Shown here one piece after another: positions 14,480 to 23,145 of a DNA stretch of 64,000 bases. Source of the DNA: Rhodococcus sp. RD6.2 (GTDB lineage: Bacteria > Actinomycetota > Actinomycetes > Mycobacteriales > Mycobacteriaceae); the NCBI RefSeq assembly GCF_001040705.1, contig NZ_CVQP01000002.1, positions 1 through 64,000 on the forward strand, in the 5' to 3' direction. The notes under the pieces were generated by a model. That model searched no databases. It had not been told where the DNA came from and worked only from the letters and a program-made list of their open reading frames with translations. Numbering within the stretch: the stretch's first letter is position 1; each line of letters opens with the position of its first letter. The position numbers were made by a program, and so were the translations under genes.

Positions 14480-17461
14480 GTGGCAACTCGGGACAAAGAC
14501 ACAGCAGGGGACACCACCACTGCTGCCGGCCGGACGCGTCGGCTCGTGATCGTCGAGTCGCCGACCAAGGCCCGCAAAATCGCCCCGTACCTGGGCAAGG
14601 ACTATGTCGTGGAGGCCTCGGTCGGGCACATCCGTGACCTGCCGCGCGGCGCCGCGGACGTCCCCGCCAAATACAAGGGCGAGTCGTGGGCACGTCTCGG
14701 CGTGAACGTCGACCACGACTTCGAGCCCCTCTACGTGGTCAGCCCCGACAAGAAGTCGAAGGTCACCGAGCTCAAGAGCCTGCTCAAGGACGCGGACGAA
14801 CTGTTCCTCGCCACCGACCCCGACCGCGAGGGCGAGGCCATCGCCTGGCACCTCCTCGAAACCCTGAAGCCGAAGATCCCGGTCCGCCGGATGGTCTTCC
14901 ACGAGATCACCAAGCCCGCGATCCTGGCCGCCGCCGAGGACACCCGCGATCTGGATCAGGACCTCGTCGACGCGCAGGAGACCCGCCGCATCCTCGATCG
15001 TCTCTACGGCTACGAGGTCAGCCCGGTCCTGTGGAAGAAGGTCATGCCGAAGCTGTCGGCGGGCCGCGTCCAGTCGGTGGCGACCCGCGTCATCGTCCAG
15101 CGTGAGCGTGAGCGGATGGCGTTCCGTTCCGCCGAGTACTGGGACATCTCCGCCACCCTCGACGCCGGTGCGCAGGCCAGCCCGCGCACGTTCGGCGCCC
15201 GCCTGGTCGCCGTCGACGGCAACCGGGTGGCGACGGGCCGCGACTTCGGCGCCGACGGTGCGCTGAAGGCTGCGAGCAACGGGACCGCGTCCGGCGGAGT
15301 GACCGTCCTGAACGAGGCGGCGGCGCGCACCCTCGCGGAGGCGTTGCACGGAGTCGACCTCACGGTCGCGTCCGCGGAGGACAAGCCGTACACCCGCAAG
15401 CCGTACGCGCCGTTCATGACGTCGACGTTGCAGCAGGAGGCCGCGCGTAAGCTGCGGTTCTCGTCCGAGCGGACGATGCGCACCGCGCAGCGGCTGTACG
15501 AGAACGGCCACATCACCTACATGCGTACCGACTCGACGACGCTGTCGGAGTCGGCGATCAATGCGGCCCGCGCGCAGGCCACCGAGCTGTACGGCGCCGA
15601 GTACGTGAGCCCCTCGCCGCGCCAGTACACCCGCAAGGTGAAGAACGCGCAGGAAGCGCACGAGGCGATCCGTCCCGCCGGCGACGTCTTCGCGACGCCG
15701 GGCCAGTTGCACAGCCAGCTCGGCACCGACGAGTTCAAGTTGTACGAGCTCATCTGGCAGCGCACCGTCGCATCGCAGATGCAGGACGCCCGCGGTACGA
15801 CGCTGACGCTGCGCATCACCGGGACCGCTCGGTCCGGGCAGGAAGCGACCTTCTCGGCGTCCGGCCGCACCATCACGTTCCCCGGCTTCCTCAAGGCCTA
15901 TGTCGAGTCGGTCGACGAGGAAGCGGGAGGCCAGTCCGACGATGCCGAGTCGCGCCTGCCGGTTCTCGTTGCGGGACAGGGTGTCACGGCAACCAAGCTC
16001 GATCCGGACGGTCACACGACGAATCCGCCCGCCCGATTCACCGAAGCGAGCCTCATCAAGACGCTCGAGGAACTCGGCATCGGCCGGCCCTCGACCTACG
16101 CGTCGATCATCAAGACCATTCTCGACCGCGGTTACGTCTACAAGCGAGGTAGCGCGCTCGTGCCGTCGTGGGTGGCGTTCGCCGTCATCGGCCTGCTGGA
16201 AGCGCACTTCGGCCGGCTCGTCGACTTCGACTTCACCGCTGCGATGGAGGACGACCTCGACGAGATCGCCGGGGGGCGTGAGCAGCGCGGGAACTGGTTG
16301 TCCGGCTTCTACTTCGGAGGCCAGGAGGGTCCGGAGGGATCCGTCGCCCGCGCCGGTGGCCTGAAGAAGATGGTCGGGGAGAACCTCGAGGGCATCGACG
16401 CCCGCGAGGTGAACTCGATCCGGTTGTTCGACGACGCCGAGGGCCGCGAGGTGCACGTCCGGGTCGGCCGGTTCGGTCCGTACCTGGAGCGGATGGTCGT
16501 CAATCCTGATGACCCCGACGGCGATCCGATCTCGCAGCGGGCGAACCTGCCCGACGATCTGCCGCCCGACGAGCTCACCCCGGAGTACGCGGAGAAGCTG
16601 TTCGCGACCCCGCAGGACGGCCGTCGTCTCGGTGTCGATCCGCTGACCGGACACGAAATCGTCGCGAAGGAAGGACGATTCGGGCCGTACGTCACCGAAA
16701 TCCTGCCCGAGCCCGAACCGACCCCGGAACCCGACATCGTCCCCGTGCCGGTCGCCGATGCGTCGGTCGACGGTGCCGCCGCCGTCGCGACCAAGGCGCC
16801 CGCCAAGAAGGCGGTCAAGAAGGCCGCGAAGAAGGTCGCAGGACCCAAGCCGCGCACCGGGTCGCTCCTCAAGTCGATGGACGTTGCGACGGTGACGCTC
16901 GAGGACGCGCTGCGGTTGCTGTCACTGCCGCGTGTGGTCGGCATCGACCCCGAGTCGAAGGAAGAGATCACCGCGCAGAACGGTCGCTACGGCCCGTATC
17001 TGAAGAAGGGCACCGACTCTCGCTCGCTCGCGAACGAGGAGCAGATGTTCACCGTCACCCTCGAGGAGGCGCTGAAGATCTACGCCGAGCCCAAGCGTCG
17101 TGGACGTCAGGGTGCCGCAACACCGCCGCTGCGCGAACTCGGCAACGACTCGGCGACCGACAAGCCGATGGTCATCAAGGACGGACGCTTCGGGCCGTAC
17201 GTCACCGACGGCGAGACCAACGCCAGCCTGCGCAAGGGTGACGAGGTCGAGACGATCACCGACGAGCGTGCATCGGAACTGCTGGCGGACAGGCGTGCTC
17301 GTGGCCCGGTGAAGAAGAAGGCCGCGGCCAAGAAGGCGCCCGCCAAGAAGGCTCCGGCGAAGAAGGCGGCAGCCAAGAAGGCTCCGGCGAAGAAGGCTCC
17401 GGCGAAGAAGGCTCCGGCGAAGAAGGCGCCCGCCAAGAAGGCATCCGGCACCGAGGACTGA
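14480..17461 (+). CDS. topA: DNA topoisomerase I
   Basis: About 993 aa type IA topoisomerase that relaxes negative supercoils. The TOPRIM domain opens with 'RRLVIVESPTKARKIAPYLG', with the acidic 'DPDREGEAIAWHL'. The active-site Tyr is in 'HITYMRTDSTTLSESAI' at about residue 346, near Tyr342 of the M. tuberculosis enzyme. The C-terminal part carries the repeated 'GRFGPYV' modules of actinobacterial TopA in place of zinc fingers, then a lysine/alanine/proline-rich tail of repeated KKAPA units encoded by near-perfect 15-bp repeats (about 17331-17445). GTG 14480 is preferred to ATG 14453. The gene is essential in relatives. Confidence 0.98.
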   Translation: MATRDKDTAGDTTTAAGRTRRLVIVESPTKARKIAPYLGKDYVVEASVGHIRDLPRGAADVPAKYKGESWARLGVNVDHDFEPLYVVSPDKKSKVTELKSLLKDADELFLATDPDREGEAIAWHLLETLKPKIPVRRMVFHEITKPAILAAAEDTRDLDQDLVDAQETRRILDRLYGYEVSPVLWKKVMPKLSAGRVQSVATRVIVQRERERMAFRSAEYWDISATLDAGAQASPRTFGARLVAVDGNRVATGRDFGADGALKAASNGTASGGVTVLNEAAARTLAEALHGVDLTVASAEDKPYTRKPYAPFMTSTLQQEAARKLRFSSERTMRTAQRLYENGHITYMRTDSTTLSESAINAARAQATELYGAEYVSPSPRQYTRKVKNAQEAHEAIRPAGDVFATPGQLHSQLGTDEFKLYELIWQRTVASQMQDARGTTLTLRITGTARSGQEATFSASGRTITFPGFLKAYVESVDEEAGGQSDDAESRLPVLVAGQGVTATKLDPDGHTTNPPARFTEASLIKTLEELGIGRPSTYASIIKTILDRGYVYKRGSALVPSWVAFAVIGLLEAHFGRLVDFDFTAAMEDDLDEIAGGREQRGNWLSGFYFGGQEGPEGSVARAGGLKKMVGENLEGIDAREVNSIRLFDDAEGREVHVRVGRFGPYLERMVVNPDDPDGDPISQRANLPDDLPPDELTPEYAEKLFATPQDGRRLGVDPLTGHEIVAKEGRFGPYVTEILPEPEPTPEPDIVPVPVADASVDGAAAVATKAPAKKAVKKAAKKVAGPKPRTGSLLKSMDVATVTLEDALRLLSLPRVVGIDPESKEEITAQNGRYGPYLKKGTDSRSLANEEQMFTVTLEEALKIYAEPKRRGRQGAATPPLRELGNDSATDKPMVIKDGRFGPYVTDGETNASLRKGDEVETITDERASELLADRRARGPVKKKAAAKKAPAKKAPAKKAAAKKAPAKKAPAKKAPAKKAPAKKASGTED

Positions 17462-17471
17462 CGCGGTCGCC

Positions 17472-18170
17472 GTGTACCGGGAACTGCCGATCGCGTTGCC
17501 GGGCACGGTTGCCTGGTCGGTGGACGCGCTCGGTTCGGGCGGGGCGTTCGTGCTGCCGGACGGCTGCATGGACCTGATCTGGCACGAGGGCGGCATCCTG
17601 GTGGCGGGACCCGACACCCGGGCCCATCGCACCACGGCGGCGGGCCCGCGTGCGATCGGATTGCGGTTCGCTCCCGGGCTCGGCCCGACGGTTCTCGGGG
17701 TCGCGGCCGACGAATTACGCGACACCAGAGTCGAATTGAACCAACTCTGGTCGGACGCCGCCGTCCGTCGGCTGTCGGATGCGGCGGAACGCGACCCGCT
17801 CGATGCCCTCGCCGGCGAGGTCCGACGCAGGCTCGGTGCGGCGGACCCGCCGGTCGAGGCGACGATCGCGGCCCGGTTGGCGGCGGGCGTGTCCGTCGCC
17901 GAAGTCGCGTCCGCACTCGGCTGGAGTGTCCGGAAGCTGCACCGGAAGTCGTTGGTCGCCTTCGGCTACGGCCCCAAGATGCTCGACCGGGTACTGCGTT
18001 TCGACCGCGCACTGTCGGCGGCCCGCGCAGGCGTCGGGTTCGCGCGCGTCGCAGCCGACGCTGGGTATGCCGACCAGTCGCACCTGGCGCGTGAAGTGCG
18101 CGCGCTCGCTGGTGAGTCGCTGTCGGAACTCCTGTCTCAGCCGGGCAGTGCGGCGAACAGGTCGACGTGA
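17472..18170 (+). CDS. AraC-family transcriptional regulator (DUF6597-like N-terminus)
   Basis: 232 aa. The N-terminal half begins 'YRELPIALPGTVAWSVDALG' and has 'LPDGCMDLIWHEG', the usual ligand/sensor domain of this subgroup. The C-terminal half carries the double helix-turn-helix: 'SVAEVASALGWSVRKLHRK' and 'GFARVAADAGYADQSHLARE'. Start is GTG 17472, ten bases after topA. The 3' end overlaps the convergent VOC gene by 34 bases; such AraC/VOC pairs are common and the VOC gene may be its target. Ligand unknown. Confidence 0.88.
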   Translation: MYRELPIALPGTVAWSVDALGSGGAFVLPDGCMDLIWHEGGILVAGPDTRAHRTTAAGPRAIGLRFAPGLGPTVLGVAADELRDTRVELNQLWSDAAVRRLSDAAERDPLDALAGEVRRRLGAADPPVEATIAARLAAGVSVAEVASALGWSVRKLHRKSLVAFGYGPKMLDRVLRFDRALSAARAGVGFARVAADAGYADQSHLAREVRALAGESLSELLSQPGSAANRST

Positions 18171-18529
18171 TTGCCGTCCGGGTCGGTCAGCGTCGCGTAC
18201 CGCTGACCCCAGAACGCGTCGAAGGGCGCGAGCGTCGAGGTGCCACCGACGGTGAGCAGGTCCGCATACGTCGAGTCGACGCCGTCCGGCGTGCCGCAGT
18301 CGAAGGCCAGTGACGGGCCACCGCCGGTGGTGTGGACGAAGTCGGGGTCGAACGAGCGGATCGTGGCGACCGTGTCGAACGCGAGTCGCAGACCGCCGGG
18401 CAGGGTGACCTCGACGTGCGGCTGCGCCGCCGCCTCCTCCGGGATGTCGAGGCCGAGGCGGCGGTAGAAGGCGAAGGTACGGGCGAGGTCGGCGGAGACG
18501 AGGCCGATCACGGAGAAAGTCGGGGTCAT
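18137..18529 (-). CDS. VOC-family protein (glyoxalase/bleomycin-resistance-like)
   Basis: 130 aa. 'FSVIGLVSADLARTFAFYRR' opens the first module and 'FWGQRYATLTDPDGNHVDLF' closes the second with a DPDGNxVxLF signature. Members are small metal-dependent enzymes or binding proteins; the substrate cannot be told. ATG 18529 is chosen over an upstream in-frame start because the conserved fold begins here. It is convergent with and overlaps the AraC gene. Confidence 0.82.
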   Translation of the reverse strand: MTPTFSVIGLVSADLARTFAFYRRLGLDIPEEAAAQPHVEVTLPGGLRLAFDTVATIRSFDPDFVHTTGGGPSLAFDCGTPDGVDSTYADLLTVGGTSTLAPFDAFWGQRYATLTDPDGNHVDLFAALPG

Positions 18530-18647
18530 GCCTCGACGGTAGGCGCCGGGCACCGTGGCGTCTTGAACGTTTCGGACACCGCAGCCCGTCATCCCCCCAA
18601 TCGGGCGGGAGGATGTCGCGACGGGAGTGGCCGGTGGGCGAGCAGGA

Positions 18648-19244
18648 TCAGGTGAACATGAGGGCGACGGCGTCGGCCAGTTCCTCGCCGGTCACCTCGA
18701 CGGCGCCGTCGAGCCAGGCCGTGACCAGTTCGGCCATGCCGCCGATGAACAGCAGGCCCGCGATCTCGCTGCGGTTGCGGTTCTCATCGCCGGTGCCCCA
18801 CTTTCCGTGCGTTTCCTCGGCTGCGAGGTGTCCGAAGTGGCGGAGCAGTTGGGTGCGACGCCGGCGCAGTGCGGGGATCGCGACGGACTCGATGATCGCG
18901 ACCCGCCCCTTCCTCGGGTCACGTTCGACGAGGGCGACGAAGGCGAGGACGGATGCGCGAACGCGGGCGGTGAGGTCGTCTCCCGCGGCGTCGGCTGCTG
19001 CCGTGCTCGTCTGCTCGATCTCGGTGGCGATCGTCTCCATCACCGCGGTCAGGGCGTCGTCGACGGTGCGGAAACTTTCGTAGAAGTAGCGCTCGCTGAG
19101 GCCGGCTTCGGCGCAGATCCGCGTCATCGTGACGCGTTCGTCGCCGGACCAGACGGACAGCGTCGCGTCGAGTAGACGGGATCGACGCTGGGCAGCGCGG
19201 TCCTCGGCGCTCACTCCGCGGTATGTACCCGACTGCACGGCCAT
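18648..19244 (-). CDS. TetR-family regulator divergent from the P450 gene
   Basis: 198 aa. The N-terminal DNA-binding domain includes 'RSRLLDATLSVWS', then the recognition-helix region 'VTMTRICAEAGLSERYFYES'; a C-terminal all-helical ligand domain follows. It is transcribed away from the CYP136-like gene across 120 bases, and in mycobacteria cyp136 is likewise paired with a divergent TetR gene. It is the likely local repressor. Start ATG 19244. Confidence 0.88.
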   Translation of the reverse strand: MAVQSGTYRGVSAEDRAAQRRSRLLDATLSVWSGDERVTMTRICAEAGLSERYFYESFRTVDDALTAVMETIATEIEQTSTAAADAAGDDLTARVRASVLAFVALVERDPRKGRVAIIESVAIPALRRRRTQLLRHFGHLAAEETHGKWGTGDENRNRSEIAGLLFIGGMAELVTAWLDGAVEVTGEELADAVALMFT

Positions 19245-19282
19245 GCCGAACAGCCTTGCACGACGACGTCGCGGGCCACATA

Positions 19283-19311
19283 TTGACAGAGCATCCTTCC
19301 TGAATGATAGT
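19283..19311 (+). promoter_or_regulatory. Sigma70-type promoter of the P450 gene
   Basis: TTGACA (19283-19288) and GATAGT (19306-19311) are separated by 17 bases in the TetR/P450 intergenic region. They would give a start near 19318 and a leader of about 47 bases. Confidence 0.55.
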
Positions 19312-19364
19312 GGTGCCGATCACACTCGTTTGGCCTGTACACGGCACCGAAGGGGGAGTTTGCG

Positions 19365-20732
19365 ATGGTCGGATCGTCGAGTCGCCTTTCCGATACCGCG
19401 GAGTCGCCCGCACGGGACCTGCCGCCGATCCGCCGCGCCGACCGCGGGATGCCCGTGCTGGGTCGCGCGCTCGACTACGCCCGGTCGCCGATGGTCATGT
19501 TCGAGCGGCAGTGGGACCACTACGGCGAGATCACCCCGATCCGGATGATCGGCCGCACCTGGGTCGTCGCGCTCGGTCCCGACGCGTGCGAGGAGATCCT
19601 TCTGAACCGGAGCAAGGCCTTCGCCAACGGTCCGGCGTGGACCTACGTGGTGGGTCCGTTCTTCCGGCGCGGGTTGATGTTCCTCGACTTCGACGAGCAC
19701 CTCCTGCACCGGCGCATCATGCAGCAGGCGTTCGCCCGCGCGCGCCTCGACGCCTACACGACGGCGATGCACCCCGCGATCGAGACGGCACTCGAAAAGT
19801 GGGGGAGCACCAAGGGATTCAAGGCCTACCCCGCGCTCAAACAGTTGACACTGTCCATCGCCACCGACACATTCATGGGTGGGGCGCCCGACACCACCCC
19901 GGCAGAGATGGACCGCATCAACCGGGCGTTCATCGACTGCGTCCAGTCGGCGGCGGGGATCGTCCGCCTCGACATCCCGCTGACCCGCTGGGGTCGCGCG
20001 CACCGCGGCAGGCGCAGGCTCGAACGGTTCTTCCGCCACTACCTGCCGTCGCGCCGCGCGACCCGCACCGACGATCTCTTCTCCGTGCTGTGCCACATCG
20101 AGAGTGAGGCCGGCGAACGCTTCAGCGACGACGACGTCGTCAACCACATGATCTTTCTGCTGATGGCCGCGCACGACACCTCGACGAGCACCCTGTCGGC
20201 GATGCTCCAGTACCTCGGCCAGCATCCCGACTGGCAGCAGCGGTGCCGGGACGAATCGCTCGCGCTCGGGCCGCGGCCCACACTCGCCGAACTGGAGGCG
20301 CTGGAATCGCTCGACCTCGTGATGAAGGAGTGCCTGCGACTGCGGCCACCGGTGCCGGTCGTCGTGCGCCGCAGCATGACCGACGTCGAGGTGCGCGGCA
20401 TCCGCATTCCCGCAGGTACCGACGTCGTGGTGACACCGCAGTTCTCGCACATGATGGACGCGTACTGGACCGACCCGCAACGCTTCGACCCCGAGCGGTT
20501 CGGGCCGGAGCGTCGGGAGGACCGTTCCCACCACTACGCATGGGAGCCCTTCGGCGGCGGCGTGCACAAGTGCCTCGGGATGCATTTCGCGGGCGGCGAG
20601 GTGAAGGCCGTCATGCACCACCTGCTGCGTGGGTACGAATGGCGGGTCGACCCCGGTTACGTCGCGCCGATCAACAACCATTCGCTGCCGTTCCCCAGCG
20701 ACGGTCAGCCGATCGACCTCGTGCGCCGCTGA
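19365..20732 (+). CDS. Cytochrome P450, CYP136-like
   Basis: 455 aa heme monooxygenase, soluble. The heme-binding loop 'FGGGVHKCLGMHF' places the Cys thiolate at residue 403. The K-helix ExxR is E322-C-L-R325 and the I-helix oxygen motif is 'MAAHDTSTS'. The block 'VGPFFRRGLMFLDFDEHLLH' and 'RRIMQQAFARARL' closely resembles M. tuberculosis CYP136 as I remember it, and the TetR neighbour agrees. Substrate unknown, probably lipophilic; needs ferredoxin and reductase partners not encoded here. GGGGGAG lies eight bases before ATG 19365. A 19-bp tandem duplication spans the stop codon. Confidence 0.9.
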   Translation: MVGSSSRLSDTAESPARDLPPIRRADRGMPVLGRALDYARSPMVMFERQWDHYGEITPIRMIGRTWVVALGPDACEEILLNRSKAFANGPAWTYVVGPFFRRGLMFLDFDEHLLHRRIMQQAFARARLDAYTTAMHPAIETALEKWGSTKGFKAYPALKQLTLSIATDTFMGGAPDTTPAEMDRINRAFIDCVQSAAGIVRLDIPLTRWGRAHRGRRRLERFFRHYLPSRRATRTDDLFSVLCHIESEAGERFSDDDVVNHMIFLLMAAHDTSTSTLSAMLQYLGQHPDWQQRCRDESLALGPRPTLAELEALESLDLVMKECLRLRPPVPVVVRRSMTDVEVRGIRIPAGTDVVVTPQFSHMMDAYWTDPQRFDPERFGPERREDRSHHYAWEPFGGGVHKCLGMHFAGGEVKAVMHHLLRGYEWRVDPGYVAPINNHSLPFPSDGQPIDLVRR

Positions 20733-20751
20733 CGACCTCGTGCGCCGCTGA
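20714..20751. repeat. 19-bp perfect tandem duplication across the P450 stop codon
   Basis: The unit at 20714-20732, including the TGA stop, is repeated exactly at 20733-20751. It is recent-looking, has no effect on the protein, and most likely arose by replication slippage. Confidence 0.85.
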
Positions 20752-20784
20752 CACGTTGTCGTGGCCGCTCGATAGGGTGGGCGC

Positions 20785-21993
20785 ATGGCGGGAGTGTTCG
20801 ATCGGCTGGTGGGCCAGCACGAAGTCGAGGTCGGGCTGATCGCTGCCGCCACTGCGGCGCGAGGCAGCGTCGACGCGACCGCCCCCGAGGGTTCCGGCTC
20901 CCGGATGACGCACTCGTGGCTGTTCACCGGCCCGCCCGGGTCGGGTCGCTCGGTCGGCGCGCTGTGCTTCGCCGCAGCCCTCCAGTGCACGAGCGACGGC
21001 GTCCCCGGCTGCGGGCAGTGCCATGCCTGCACCACAGTTCTCGCGGGCACCCACGGCGACGTGCGCCGAGTGATCCCCGAGGGCCTGAGCATCAGCGTCA
21101 AGGAGATGCGCGAGATCGTGCAGACCGCGGCGCGGCGACCCAGCACAGGACGCTGGCAGGTGATGATCATCGAGGACGCCGACCGCCTCACCGAAGGCGC
21201 CGCGAACGCACTCCTGAAGGTCGTCGAGGAACCACCGGAGCGGACGGTGTTCCTGCTGTGCGCGCCGTCCGTCGACCCCGAGGACATCTCGGTGACCCTG
21301 CGGTCGCGGTGCAGGCACGTGGGGCTGGTCACCCCCTCGGTCGAGGCGATCGCCGGGGTGCTGCGCGAGCGTGATGGGCTCGACGAGCAGACCGCGCTCG
21401 ATGCGGCGCGGATCAGCGGAGGCCATGTCGGGAGGGCCCGCAGGCTGGCCACCGACGAGGCCGCCCGGCGCCGACGCGACCAGGGGCTCGGCCTCGCGTC
21501 GGCCGCGACGAGGTGGTCGACGCGCTACTCCCTCGCCGAGGAACTGGTCCGCGAACTCGAGGTCGAGGCCAAGGAACTCAACACCGAGATCAACGACCGC
21601 GAAACCGAGGAACTGCGCACCGCCCTCGGGGCAGGTGGCACGGGCAAGGGCGCGGCCGGTGCCCTGCGCGGGTCGGCCGGTGTGCTCAAGGACCTCGAGC
21701 GCAGACAGAAGTCACGCGAGACACGGATGAAGCGCGACGCACTCGATCGGGCGCTGATCGACCTCGCGGGCCTGTACCGGGACGCACTCGCCGCGGCCTT
21801 CGGATCGTCCGCGACGGCGAACCATCCCGACCGCGCCGATCAGGCCAGGAAGATGGCAGGCGTCGGCAGTCCCGACGCACTACTGCGCTGCATCGAGGCG
21901 GTGCTCGACTGCCGCGAGGCGCTCGACACCAACGTGAAACCCCAGTTCGCGGTGGCGGCCATGATGGCGAAGCTCGGCGCCGAGCTGGGCTGA
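20785..21993 (+). CDS. holB: DNA polymerase III subunit delta'
   Basis: 402 aa clamp-loader AAA+ subunit that, with tau/gamma and delta, opens the beta clamp. It begins 'VFDRLVGQHEVEVGLIAAA'. The P-loop is 'TGPPGSGRS' (48-56), with Arg in place of the usual Lys; delta' is not an active ATPase in most bacteria. The four zinc cysteines are C68, C76, C79 and C82. Walker-B region 'VMIIEDADRLTEGAANALLK' and sensor region 'LRSRCRHVGL' are present. Long helical C-terminus. It corresponds to Rv3644c and, as there, precedes a tRNA-Thr gene. Confidence 0.95.
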   Translation: MAGVFDRLVGQHEVEVGLIAAATAARGSVDATAPEGSGSRMTHSWLFTGPPGSGRSVGALCFAAALQCTSDGVPGCGQCHACTTVLAGTHGDVRRVIPEGLSISVKEMREIVQTAARRPSTGRWQVMIIEDADRLTEGAANALLKVVEEPPERTVFLLCAPSVDPEDISVTLRSRCRHVGLVTPSVEAIAGVLRERDGLDEQTALDAARISGGHVGRARRLATDEAARRRRDQGLGLASAATRWSTRYSLAEELVRELEVEAKELNTEINDRETEELRTALGAGGTGKGAAGALRGSAGVLKDLERRQKSRETRMKRDALDRALIDLAGLYRDALAAAFGSSATANHPDRADQARKMAGVGSPDALLRCIEAVLDCREALDTNVKPQFAVAAMMAKLGAELG

Positions 21994-22061
21994 CGGACCC
22001 CGTTTTCGTATTCCGAGGCCGAGCCGTTAGACTTCCGTTGCTCGGTCGACAGGCCGGGCGC

Positions 22062-22134
22062 GCTGCCTTAGCTCAGTCGGTAGAGCATTTCACTCGTAAT
22101 GAAAAGGTCGAGAGTTCGATTCTCTCAGGCAGCT
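22062..22134 (+). tRNA. tRNA-Thr (anticodon CGU)
   Basis: 73-base cloverleaf without encoded CCA. The acceptor stem 22062-22068 pairs with 22127-22133, with discriminator U at 22134. D-arm GCTC..GAGC, anticodon CGU at 22095-22097 in the loop CUCGUAA, and T-arm with GTTCGATTC. CGU reads ACG threonine codons. M. tuberculosis has tRNA-Thr(CGU) at the same place beside holB. Confidence 0.98.
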
Positions 22135-22139
22135 CAGCG

Positions 22140-22175
22140 AAACCCCAGGTGAGAGTACAAGTCACCTGGGGTTTT
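22140..22175 (+). terminator. Intrinsic terminator after tRNA-Thr
   Basis: A perfect 13-bp stem (22140-22152 with 22162-22174) with a nine-base loop, ending in TTTT, six bases after the tRNA. Confidence 0.9.
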
Positions 22176-22221
22176 CTGGTTTCTCGAACCTGATTGCCTT
22201 GCCGCTGGTTAGCCTGCCGGG

Positions 22222-22830
22222 GTGAAGAAGCTGATGGTGGCGGCGGTCGGTCTCGGAATGCTGTTCGTGGCGGGGTGCGGCAGCGACGACTCGCCGGCCA
22301 CCCAGGGGGACACGGCCACCCAAGGGGACACGGCCACTCAGGCGACGACAGCGGCGGCGACGTCCACGGCAGCTCAGCCGTCGGGCACGCCTGGCGTGTT
22401 CAAAGTGGGGGAACCCGTCGACAACGGCGGGCTCACGGTGACGATCGCGTCGGTCGAGACGGTGCCTGCCGTCGCGGTCTCGGATGGCACGGGCGGATAC
22501 GGCGATCGGACGGCGCCCGAAGGTCAGCAGTTCGTCGTCCTCGACGCCGACATCGCGAACGGAACGACCACCCCGATCGACCTGAGTTGCGGCACGACGA
22601 TCGGAACCCGACTTCTCGACACACAGAAGCGGCAGCACAACGTGATCGACGACCTCGAGTCGGTGCAGGGCAACCGGCCGTGCGGCGACCAGGTCGCGCC
22701 CGGCGCCGGCGGTGAGATCCGGTGGGTGTTCGAGGTTCCCGCCGATGCGGTGCCGAGGCTCTTCGCCTTCCTCAACGAGGCAGGTCCGGATCCGACAGCC
22801 GTGACGGTTGTCGATCTGTCGGTGAGCTGA
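22222..22830 (+). CDS. Secreted lipoprotein (DUF4352-like)
   Basis: 202 aa. A basic start 'VKKLMVAAVGLGMLFVAGC' is a lipoprotein signal peptide whose lipobox places the lipidated Cys at residue 19. A Thr/Ala-rich linker with a direct repeat (ATQGDT twice) leads to an immunoglobulin-like DUF4352-type domain: 'GGLTVTIASVETVPA', 'GQQFVVLDADIANGTTTPIDL', and a closing 'FEVPADAVPRLFAFL'. Two cysteines (about residues 120 and 154) could bridge. Such proteins are surface ligand-binding modules of unknown role. Start is GTG 22222, right after the tRNA terminator. Confidence 0.82.
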   Translation: MKKLMVAAVGLGMLFVAGCGSDDSPATQGDTATQGDTATQATTAAATSTAAQPSGTPGVFKVGEPVDNGGLTVTIASVETVPAVAVSDGTGGYGDRTAPEGQQFVVLDADIANGTTTPIDLSCGTTIGTRLLDTQKRQHNVIDDLESVQGNRPCGDQVAPGAGGEIRWVFEVPADAVPRLFAFLNEAGPDPTAVTVVDLSVS

Positions 22831-22850
22831 CGGCACCTGCAGTCAGTGCC

Positions 22851-23071
22851 TGTGGACAACTCGGCCGGGCGGTCCGGTGACCACGGACGAAGCCCGGTCG
22901 AGTTTGCCCGATCGGTGCCGGAAGAAAAGTTGTCAACAGGTACGAACGAACGGATGTGCGCAGGTCGGGAACGTTTAGCTCCAGTGATCCTGGGCACTAT
23001 CCACAGTTATTCACAGTCTGTCCACACCCTGACCAGGCCGTGTGAGTTGTTCGTTCCACAGCTGTGGACAA
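22851..23071. promoter_or_regulatory. Cluster of DnaA boxes in a 315-base intergenic region
   Basis: Two perfect boxes in reverse orientation, TGTGGACAA at 22851-22859 and 23063-23071. Three 8/9 boxes on the plus strand sit in a tight row: CTATCCACA 22997-23005, TTATTCACA 23007-23015 and CTGTCCACA 23018-23026. CGTTCCACA (23052-23060, 7/9) abuts the last reverse box to form a 14-bp palindrome (23055-23068). No gene is visible between the lipoprotein stop and the RDD gene at 23146. This is not the dnaA-dnaN origin; it may be a DnaA-titration site or a DnaA-regulated promoter. Confidence 0.6.
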
Positions 23072-23145
23072 CTTGACCGGCAGGGTGCACAGATTCGGGC
23101 TACCTTTCCACTACCGGACATCCCGGGACGGAAAGGATGGTTGTG

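Noticed and set aside
14423-16654. 743-aa open frame on the minus strand opposite topA
   Set aside because: It is a GC-rich shadow of topA; its composition (Arg/Leu/Val/Gly-rich, no domain) contrasts with the complete topoisomerase motifs on the plus strand.
17331-17445. 15-bp repeats at the end of topA
   Set aside because: They encode the expected lysine/alanine/proline-rich tail of actinobacterial TopA, so they are coding repeats and not a separate element.
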